From: Myxococcales bacterium
GTDB taxonomy: Bacteria > Myxococcota_A > Polyangia > Polyangiales > Houyiibacteriaceae
NCBI GenBank assembly: GCA_009992505.1
Contig: JAACVI010000074.1
Location: 1-33,062, forward strand
Reading direction: 5' to 3'
Length of the DNA: 33,062 nucleotides
Made by a program: the position numbers and the translations under genes. Below the pieces are notes generated by a model, which searched no databases, had not been told where the DNA came from, and saw only the letters and a program-made list of their open reading frames with translations. Of the stretch, positions 13,862 through 20,504 are shown piece after piece. Each line of letters starts with the position of its first letter. Within the stretch, counting starts at the first letter, position 1.

Positions 13862-16800
13862 ATGAATCAAACGACGAAGTCCGTGGCGTGGATCGCCTTC
13901 CTCGGCGCCACCTTGACCGCCTGCGGTGGCGGTAGCCCAGCCGGCGAGGACGCCGGGGCGGACGCCGCACGCACGGACGCGAGCAGTCACACCGACGCCA
14001 GCTGTGCGTGCGAGATGGACGAGGACTGCGACGACGGCATCTTCTGCAACGGAGTCGAGGTCTGCGACCCGGGAGGAGCCGGCGCCGACTCCTGCGGCTG
14101 CGTCGCGGGCAGGAGCCCGTGCACCACCGCCGAGACCTGCCGCGAGGAGCGCCGGAGCTGCGGCGACGACTGCGTCGACACCGACGGAGACGGACACGCG
14201 CCCATCTTCTGCGGCGGGGACGACTGCGACGACACGGACCCGAACCGCTACCCGGGCAACCTCGAGCTCTGCGACGACGCGGCCCACGACGAAGACTGCG
14301 ACCCCACCACCTTCGGTGACCGGGACGCGGACATGGACGGCTACCCGGACGCCCAGTGCTGCAACCTGAACGCGCTCGGAGAGCGCCTCTGCGGCAGCGA
14401 CTGCAACGACGGCGCCGCCGAGATCCACCCCACCGTCGCCGACGGCTGCGACGGCATCGACAACGACTGCGACGGACGCATCGACGAGGATCCGACGCTC
14501 ACCTTCTACCGCGACGTCGACGGAGACGGCTTCGGCCTCACGACGGAGACGGTGACCGCCTGCTCCGCGCCACCCGGCTGGGCCGTCAGCCCCGGCGACT
14601 GCGACGACACGACTCGCGCGATGAACCCCTCCGCGCCTGACACCTGCAACGGCATCGACGACGACTGTGACGGCGCCGTCGATCCGGGCTGCGGCTGCGT
14701 CGACGGTGAAGAGCGCGACTGCGGACCGCCCGAGCCCGTGCTCGGCAGCTGCCGACGCGGGGTGCAGCGCTGCGTGGCGGGCGGCTGGGCCGCCTCCTGT
14801 CCCGGTGCCGTGATGCCGACGACGGAGGTGTGCAACGGCCTCGACGACGACTGCGATGGCACGCTGGACGACGGCGCGAGCATGGTCTGCGCCCTGGGCA
14901 GCTCCCACGCGGGGACGGGCGCTTTCGGCAGCTGCGCCGACGTGGCCGGGTACTACGCCTGCGCGGGCGACTGCCGCAGCGAGCTCTTCTTCGCCACGCC
15001 TCCACCGGAGAGCTGCAACGGCCTGGACGACGACTGTGACGGCGTGCCCGACGATCCCTTTGCCTGCCTGCAGAGCTCGACGGGCAACGCCTGCCTGACG
15101 AGCTGTGGCACGGTCGGCACCTTCGCCTGCGGCGCGGACTGTCTCCCCGGGCCGTGCACGGCGCCCGAGGTCTGCAACGGCTGCGACGACGACGGCGACG
15201 GAGCGGTCGACGAGGGTACACAGGTCGACTGCTGGGCCGACGCCGACGACGACGGCTTCGCCGCTCTGGGCGCGGACCAACGCGCCTTCTGCCGCGTGGC
15301 GGGACGTGACCCCGTGAGCGGATGCCCGGTGGGCTTCAGCGACCTGGATCCGGCGGGCGCCGCGGGCAGCGACTGCGACGACAGCGACGCGGGTCGGAAT
15401 CCCGGCCTGGCGGAGCGCTGCGATGGCGTCGACCAGGACTGCGACGGCGTGGTCGACGACGGAGCCTCCGCCGAGTGCGTGCGGCCTTCGACCTACGCCG
15501 CCTGCCTCGCCGGGCGGTGCGTGGTGGTGGGCTGCGGGCTGGGCGCCGACGATTGCGACGGTGACGCTTCCACGGGCTGCGAGACCGCGACGGCGGCCTC
15601 CGTGAGTGACTGCGGCTCCTGTGGCGTGCAATGCAGCGGAGGCATGGTCTGCTCCAGCGGCGGGTGCACGGATCACGTGGTGCAGATCAGCGCCGGAAGT
15701 CGTCAGACGTGCGGCTTGCGCGAGGGCGGAGAGCTGAGTTGCTGGGGGTACGGGCTTGGTGGCAGCCATCTCGTACCGGCGAACCAGCGCACGTATGGCG
15801 GAACTGTCGCCACCGAGGTCTCGATAGGCTGGGACCACCTCTGTATGCGTAAGAGCACGGGCGAGGTCTTGTGCGTGTTCGGCAACGGTCGAGGACAGCT
15901 CGGTAACGGGACCACGAGCCCCGGGGTTCGCGGGCGGGTCCTGGGTCTCGCGGACGCGGTGGAGGTCAGCGCCGGACACGAGGTCTCCTGCGCGCGCCGC
16001 GCCACCGGCGAGGTGGTCTGTTGGGGCGCGAACGATCGCGGACAGCTCGGCGACGGAACCACCACCGACAGCCTCGTCCCCGTAGCGGTCTCCGGGCTCA
16101 ACGACGCCGTCGAGATCGACGTCGGTGACGGGCATGCTTGCGCGCGCCGCGCCACGGGCCGGGTGGTCTGCTGGGGAGCGAATGACCGCGGTCAGCTCGG
16201 CGACGGAACCACCACCGACAGCTCCGTCCCCGTGTCCGTGCCGTGGCCGACGGACGGGGTCAGCATCGGAGCGTCGCTCGGCTTCAGCTGTGCGGTCAGC
16301 GCCAGCGGCCAGACTCGGTGCTGGGGCAAGAACGACGTGGGCCAGCTCGGCGACGGAACGACGAGCGATAGCCTCGTCCCCGTCTGGGTGAACGGCGCGA
16401 ACGCGCTCGAGATCACTCTGGGGCAGACTCACGCCTGCATCCGCGAAGACAGGGACTTCGTCTCCTGCTGGGGGGGCAACAACCGCGGTCAGCTGGGCGA
16501 TGGCACGACCGTCGACCGTCCGACCGCCGCTCGGGTTCCGGGCCTGTACCGAGTGCTCGAGATCGACGCTGGCGATACTCACACCTGCGCCCGGCGCCCG
16601 GGTGGTGTCGTCAGCTGCTGGGGCTTCAACCTCTACGGACAGCTCGGGGACGGATCAGAAACGAGCCGCCCTATCCCCACGCAGGTCGTGGGCATGGGCG
16701 AGGTGATCGACATGGGTGGAGAGGCCTTCCATTCCTGCGTACTCCACGCCACGGGCAACGCCGAATGTTGGGGCAACCCCGTGCACGGCGTGTTGGGCGA

Positions 16801-17725
16801 AGGAACGTGGCCCTCGACCCTAGGCGTCCGCGTGGCGGTCGTAGGGCTGACGGACGGCGTGAGCCTCATGGTAGGCCGGAGCCACAATTGTGCGGTCCAG
16901 GCCGGAGGCGGGGTGAGCTGCTGGGGGTTCAACTACACAGGACAGCTCGGGGTCGACACCGTCACGGAGAGCTTGACGGCGCTGTCGGTTCCTGGGGTGA
17001 CGGGCGCCGTCGACGGCTCCGCCGGCTGGGGACACACCTGCGTTCGCCTCGACACTGGCGAGGTCTCCTGCTGGGGTAACAACGGCTATGGCCAGCTGGG
17101 CCGCGGCACGAGGTCCCAGGAGCTGCCTGGTCTCGTCCCCGGCCTCGCCGGCGTCGTCCAGGTGGCGGCGGAGGAGGACTATAGCTGCGCGCGTCGCGTG
17201 GACGGTGACGTCTGGTGTTGGGGCAACGCACCGAGCCTCTCCGCGCTCGTGCCCACGCAGGTCCCGGGCTTGAACGACATCGTCGGTCTGGCGGCGGGCC
17301 TCACCCACGTCTGCGCCCTGCGCGCCACGGGAGAGGTGCGGTGTTGGGGCACGAACGCCCATGGAGAGCTGGGCGACGGCTCCGAAACGAATCGCTCGTC
17401 GCCCATCCCGGTGCGTGGGCTGACGGACGCGGTGGCCATCATGGCCGGCATCGATCACAGCTGCGCTCTGCGCGCCACCGGCGGGGTCGTGTGCTGGGGC
17501 AGCAATCAGTTTGGCCAGATCGGCGACGGGGGTTCGGTGGACCGTCTGGTCCCCGTGCCAGTGGTCGATCTCGGCGCCGTCGATCGCATCTCGGGCGCGG
17601 GCTACGGCACGTGTGCGCACGAACTCATCGGCAACGTGCGCTGCTGGGGTAGGAACAACTGGAGTCAGGTCGGCGATGGAGGCACGACCGACCGCTCGAC
17701 TCCCGTGCTGCTGGTCGGCCTGTGA
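13862..17725 (+). CDS. giant lipoprotein: MopE-like metal-binding motifs plus 14 RCC1 blades
   Basis: A 1287-residue predicted outer-surface lipoprotein with lipobox LTAC (Cys21) followed by a Gly/Ala/Asp-rich tether. Residues about 45-560 are Asp/Cys-rich. They contain six motifs of the MopE copper-binding type, such as CDGIDNDCDG, CNGIDDDCDG and CDGVDQDCDG; one is altered to CNGCDDDGDG. One NGCE-type Cys module (DASTGCETAT) follows. From about residue 605 to the end there are 14 RCC1 repeats of about 49 residues, each typically with a Cys in the HTC position and a second in VxCWG, then a GQLGDGT-type turn. Fourteen blades fit two seven-bladed propellers in one chain. The Cys pairs suggest disulfides in an oxidising compartment. 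Metal binding is inferred from the motif family; the ligand and partner are unknown. Blades 3 and 4 look recently duplicated. A paralogue lies at 23111. Confidence 0.85.
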   Translation: MNQTTKSVAWIAFLGATLTACGGGSPAGEDAGADAARTDASSHTDASCACEMDEDCDDGIFCNGVEVCDPGGAGADSCGCVAGRSPCTTAETCREERRSCGDDCVDTDGDGHAPIFCGGDDCDDTDPNRYPGNLELCDDAAHDEDCDPTTFGDRDADMDGYPDAQCCNLNALGERLCGSDCNDGAAEIHPTVADGCDGIDNDCDGRIDEDPTLTFYRDVDGDGFGLTTETVTACSAPPGWAVSPGDCDDTTRAMNPSAPDTCNGIDDDCDGAVDPGCGCVDGEERDCGPPEPVLGSCRRGVQRCVAGGWAASCPGAVMPTTEVCNGLDDDCDGTLDDGASMVCALGSSHAGTGAFGSCADVAGYYACAGDCRSELFFATPPPESCNGLDDDCDGVPDDPFACLQSSTGNACLTSCGTVGTFACGADCLPGPCTAPEVCNGCDDDGDGAVDEGTQVDCWADADDDGFAALGADQRAFCRVAGRDPVSGCPVGFSDLDPAGAAGSDCDDSDAGRNPGLAERCDGVDQDCDGVVDDGASAECVRPSTYAACLAGRCVVVGCGLGADDCDGDASTGCETATAASVSDCGSCGVQCSGGMVCSSGGCTDHVVQISAGSRQTCGLREGGELSCWGYGLGGSHLVPANQRTYGGTVATEVSIGWDHLCMRKSTGEVLCVFGNGRGQLGNGTTSPGVRGRVLGLADAVEVSAGHEVSCARRATGEVVCWGANDRGQLGDGTTTDSLVPVAVSGLNDAVEIDVGDGHACARRATGRVVCWGANDRGQLGDGTTTDSSVPVSVPWPTDGVSIGASLGFSCAVSASGQTRCWGKNDVGQLGDGTTSDSLVPVWVNGANALEITLGQTHACIREDRDFVSCWGGNNRGQLGDGTTVDRPTAARVPGLYRVLEIDAGDTHTCARRPGGVVSCWGFNLYGQLGDGSETSRPIPTQVVGMGEVIDMGGEAFHSCVLHATGNAECWGNPVHGVLGEGTWPSTLGVRVAVVGLTDGVSLMVGRSHNCAVQAGGGVSCWGFNYTGQLGVDTVTESLTALSVPGVTGAVDGSAGWGHTCVRLDTGEVSCWGNNGYGQLGRGTRSQELPGLVPGLAGVVQVAAEEDYSCARRVDGDVWCWGNAPSLSALVPTQVPGLNDIVGLAAGLTHVCALRATGEVRCWGTNAHGELGDGSETNRSSPIPVRGLTDAVAIMAGIDHSCALRATGGVVCWGSNQFGQIGDGGSVDRLVPVPVVDLGAVDRISGAGYGTCAHELIGNVRCWGRNNWSQVGDGGTTDRSTPVLLVGL

Positions 17726-17749
17726 ACACCACGGGCCTCTGAAGGCGGC

Positions 17750-17771
17750 GAAGAAGCCGGGCGGTTTCTTT
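17750..17771 (+). terminator. intrinsic terminator after the first MopE/RCC1 gene
   Basis: GAAGAAGCC (17750-17758), loop GGGC, then GGTTTCTTT (17763-17771) form a 9-bp stem with two G-U pairs. The T-rich right arm could serve as the U-tract. It lies 24 bp after the stop at 17725 and before murJ. Confidence 0.5.
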
Positions 17772-17804
17772 GCGTGCCGGCCGCAGCCGGCGGATGCTCG
17801 GCCC

Positions 17805-19400
17805 ATGTCCGAGTCCGGCACGGAGAAGGGCGCGATTGCGCGCCGAGCGGGCCTCGTCGCCGCGGGCACGCTGACCTCCCGCATCCTGGGCGCCGCGCGC
17901 GACGCGGTGGTCGCCATGCTCTTCCCCGTCGCCGCCACCGACATGTTCTGGATGGCGTTCACCATCCCGAACGCGCTGCGCGTGCTGCTGGGCGAGGGCG
18001 CCGTCGCGGGCGCCTTCGTGCCCGTCTTCTCCGAGGTGCGCGAGAAGGAGGGCTTCGACGCGGCCGCGCGCTTCCAGTCGAAGCTGGTCGCGGCCATGGG
18101 CCTCGTGCTCTTCGTCGTCACGCTCCTGGGCATCGCGTTCTCGCCCGCCTTCGTCGAGCTCTACGCGGCCGGCTTCCACGACATCCCAGGCCGCTTCGAG
18201 TCCACGGTGGCGCTGACCCGCGCCGTCTTCCCCTACATCTTCCTGATGGGCCTGGCGTCCCTGGCCACCGGCGCGCTGAACGCCGTGCGTCGCTTCGCCG
18301 CGCCCGCCTTCGCGCCCGCGCTGCTCAACGTCGCGCTGATCGCTTCGGCCTTCGCCCTCGCTCCCGCGGCCATCGCCTTCGGTCTGCCCGGTGTGGGCGC
18401 GCTGGCTCTGGGCGCGCTCATCGGAGGCGCGCTGCAGCTCCTGGCGCAGCTGCCCTCCCTGCGCGCCGCCGGCCTCTTGCTGCGGCCACGCCTCGATCTG
18501 CGCGACCCCTGGGTGCGCAAAGCCTTCCGGCTGATGCTCCCGCTCTTGATGGGCCTGGGCGTCTACCAGTTGAACATCATGCTGACGCGTCAGCTCGCGT
18601 CCTTCTTGCCGGAGGGCTCGGTGAGCTACCTCTACTACGGTCAGCGCCTGGTGGAGATCCCGCAGGGGATGTTCGCCCTGGCCATCGCCTCCGCCGCGCT
18701 ACCGACGCTCTCGACCCTGCGCGCCCGGGGCGACGACGAGAAGGTGAAGCAGGTCTTCCGCTACGGCCTCGGCCTCTCACTCTTCGTGGCCATCCCTTCG
18801 GCGGTGGGCCTCGCGAGCCTGGCGACGCCCGTCGTCTCCGTGATCCTGGGCCGTGGGCACTTCACGCCCGAGCAAGTCGAGCTGACGTCGCAGTCCCTGC
18901 TCTGGATGGCCGCAGGCATCTGGTCCGTCGCCTCCGTGCGCACGATCGTCCCGATGTTCTACGCCTACAACGACACACGCACGCCGGTCATCGGCTCGGC
19001 CGTGAACCTCGTGGTCTTCGGCATCGTCGCCTTCACGACCATGGGTCCCTACAAGCACGTCGGGCTCGCCATGGCCGTGACCGCAGCCTCCATCGCGCAG
19101 CTCTTCACGCTGATCGGGCTCTTGCGTCAGCGCGCCGGCCGCCTCGGTCTGAAGGAGCTCGCGTCGAGCACCGCCCGCGTCCTGCTCGCGAGCCTGCTCA
19201 TGGTCGGCGTGATCTGGGGCTCGCTGCACGTCCTGCCCTTCGACGGCCACGCTCGGCTCACGCCGCGCTTGATCTCGCTGCTGGTGGCCCTGGGCGCCGG
19301 CACCGCGACCTACGCCTTCTGCGCCTGGGCCCTGAAGGTCCCGGAGCTGCGCGCGCTGACGGGCGCCATCTCGCGCCGGCTCCGACGCGGACGAAGCTAG
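17805..19400 (+). CDS. murJ: lipid II flippase MurJ
   Basis: A 531-residue polytopic inner-membrane protein of the MOP superfamily that moves lipid II to the periplasm for peptidoglycan synthesis. The N-terminal signature is clear: LTSRILGAARDAVVAM, DMFWMAFTIPNALR and LGEGAVAGAFVPVFSEV. The middle has LNIMLTRQLASFLPEGSVSY and YGQRLVEIPQGMFALAIASA, also family-typical, and about 14 hydrophobic segments follow through to the C-terminus. The ATG at 17805 (MSESGTEKGAIARRAG) is chosen because the codons before it fall in the terminator of the upstream gene and lack family similarity. It stands alone between two non-housekeeping genes; no mur cluster is present. Confidence 0.93.
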   Translation: MSESGTEKGAIARRAGLVAAGTLTSRILGAARDAVVAMLFPVAATDMFWMAFTIPNALRVLLGEGAVAGAFVPVFSEVREKEGFDAAARFQSKLVAAMGLVLFVVTLLGIAFSPAFVELYAAGFHDIPGRFESTVALTRAVFPYIFLMGLASLATGALNAVRRFAAPAFAPALLNVALIASAFALAPAAIAFGLPGVGALALGALIGGALQLLAQLPSLRAAGLLLRPRLDLRDPWVRKAFRLMLPLLMGLGVYQLNIMLTRQLASFLPEGSVSYLYYGQRLVEIPQGMFALAIASAALPTLSTLRARGDDEKVKQVFRYGLGLSLFVAIPSAVGLASLATPVVSVILGRGHFTPEQVELTSQSLLWMAAGIWSVASVRTIVPMFYAYNDTRTPVIGSAVNLVVFGIVAFTTMGPYKHVGLAMAVTAASIAQLFTLIGLLRQRAGRLGLKELASSTARVLLASLLMVGVIWGSLHVLPFDGHARLTPRLISLLVALGAGTATYAFCAWALKVPELRALTGAISRRLRRGRS

Positions 19401-19875
19401 ACCGTCGCACCACCGTTCCTGGTGATCGTCGCAGGCTTGATCGAAAGAGACGCCCGGGCGGGTCGCTCTTTGGGGCGACAGCAGGATCACATCGGCAGGC
19501 CACAGCGGCGAGGGACAAGCCCTGATCATTGATCACAAGTCCGTCTGGCACAGCCTTGGACACGAAAGCCGCCCGGGAGGGTCGCGCTCCGGGGGACGGC
19601 GGCCTTGCCCATGCGAGCGCTGGTCTGCGGGCCCAGCCCAGGCCGATCCGCGGCTTGCCTTCTCGCCACCTCGGTCGCGCTACCGACGTGCCGCTCGGTC
19701 GGCGCCTGCGAGGGCGCTCGCGGCTCGACCCCGTCTGAGCCCGCAGACCCCGGGGCGGACTCGGCCCAATTGAGCGGCGCACGAGGCGCGGCGAGAAGGA
19801 GACGCGCTGATGGCCTAGCGCGTCGCGCGGACCGGTCCGCGGGATGCGCACGTCCACGGCTCGCCCGGCCGGCGA
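19401..19875. other. 475-bp stretch without a supportable gene
   Basis: No frame here has convincing protein character. It holds the murJ terminator, one copy of a 12-bp sequence AGGGACAAGCCC (19511-19522) that recurs beyond the S23 gene, two TGATCA sites around 19524-19536, an 11-bp inverted repeat (GGTCTGCGGGC at 19622-19632 and its complement at 19739-19749), and a perfect 16-bp palindrome CGCGGACCGGTCCGCG (19826-19841) 35 bp beyond the S23 stop. Confidence 0.5.
19444..19471. terminator. bidirectional hairpin terminator after murJ
   Basis: AAAGAG (19444-19449) pairs with CTCTTT (19466-19471) around an inner CGCCCGGGCG palindrome with a small internal mismatch. The A/T-rich outer arms give a short T-run on either strand. 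It lies 43 bp downstream of the murJ stop. Confidence 0.5.
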
Positions 19876-20253
19876 TCACTGTCGCGGCCGGAGCAGTCGG
19901 TACGTCATCGCCGCGACGCGATCCACGAGCGCGAGGGCGTCTGCGGTCGCATCGGCGGCGACGTAGCCCCAGCTGCGCGCGATGCGCTGACACGCGCGCG
20001 TCTCGTAGGCGGAGCCGAGCGCGGACTCGTGTCGAAGCCGCCGATGGCCTCCGTGGTGTCCGGCGGACTCGGCCAGATTGAGCGTCACGCTCTGCGCCGC
20101 TCGCCGCAGCTGGTCTGCGAGGGATCGATCGTGTTTCGCCACGCCTCGCAACAGCGGCGCGAGGTGATCGAGCATCTCGTGCGAGAGCTCCAGAGCGAGA
20201 AGGGGTTGGTTCGTTCGCACTGGAAGGCGAACTTCCAGCACGGACACCGACAT
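19876..20253 (-). CDS. four-helix-bundle protein of the S23 (23S rRNA intervening sequence) family
   Basis: A protein of about 125 residues from the ATG at 20253. The family pattern is visible: an initial helix LLALELSHEMLDHLAPLL, then SLADQLRRAAQSVTLNLAES, then HESALGSAYETRACQRIARSWGYV. These match the sDQlrRAa.Si..NiAEG and GSa.Et blocks of S23 proteins. They form pentameric four-helix bundles; some are encoded inside 23S rRNA insertions and a related one (Avd) serves diversity-generating retroelements, but neither rRNA nor reverse transcriptase is here, so its role is unknown. The start is uncertain: the frame stays open through an upstream 12-bp tandem repeat as a Ser-Val dipeptide tract back to a TTG at 20400, and many in-frame GTG codons lie in between. 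No Shine-Dalgarno sequence precedes the ATG. Confidence 0.7.
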   Translation of the reverse strand: MSVSVLEVRLPVRTNQPLLALELSHEMLDHLAPLLRGVAKHDRSLADQLRRAAQSVTLNLAESAGHHGGHRRLRHESALGSAYETRACQRIARSWGYVAADATADALALVDRVAAMTYRLLRPRQ

Positions 20254-20348
20254 GGACACCGACACGGACACCGACACGGACACCGACACGGACACCGACA
20301 CGGACACCGACACGGACACCGACACGGACACCGACACGGACACCGACA
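20241..20348. repeat. nine 12-bp tandem repeats (two 6-bp half-units each)
   Basis: On the plus strand CGGACACCGACA repeats nine times without interruption; only the second unit differs, by one base (TGGACACCGACA). That change turns a GTG into the ATG at 20253 on the minus strand. The minus strand encodes (Ser-Val)n in the S23 frame; the plus strand reads (Asp-Thr)n or (His-Gly-His-Arg)n. Confidence 0.95.
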
Positions 20349-20477
20349 CGGACGATGAGCTCTGCTTGCGATCGCACTTGTGACCGATCTTCAGGGACAA
20401 GCCCCCGCCTACGTCCAGAGCCCGAGGACCCGTACCGGACCGTGGAGACGTGTTGGGCGGATCGTGCAGATCGGTAG

Positions 20478-20498
20478 GGCGGGGGCTCGTGCCCCGCC
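20478..20498. terminator. GC-rich hairpin after the DUF4139/OmpA gene
   Basis: GGCGGGG (20478-20484), a 7-base loop and CCCCGCC (20492-20498) form a strong 7-bp stem six bases beyond the stop of the minus-strand gene ending at 20505. There is no T-run, so intrinsic termination is doubtful. Confidence 0.3.
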
Positions 20499-20504
20499 GA
20501 GGCG

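Larger units (their letters stand above)
19511..20404. repeat. 12-bp direct repeats flanking the S23 gene region
   Basis: AGGGACAAGCCC occurs at 19511-19522 and again, same orientation, at 20393-20404. The two copies bracket the non-coding stretch, the S23 gene and its 12-bp array. They may mark an inserted segment, but no transposase is present. Confidence 0.5.

Noticed and set aside
13700-16582. 960-codon minus-strand frame opposite the first MopE/RCC1 gene
   Set aside because: Val/Ala/Gly repeats mirror the Asp/Cys-rich repeats of the real gene.
20241-20348. CRISPR or plus-strand (Asp-Thr)n / (His-Gly-His-Arg)n coding sequence
   Set aside because: Direct 12-bp tandem units with no spacers; the plus-strand frames lack a start with flanking coding sequence and end shortly after the array.
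19876-20400. Diversity-generating retroelement, because Avd belongs to the S23 family
   Set aside because: No reverse transcriptase, template repeat or variable repeat pair was found in the window.
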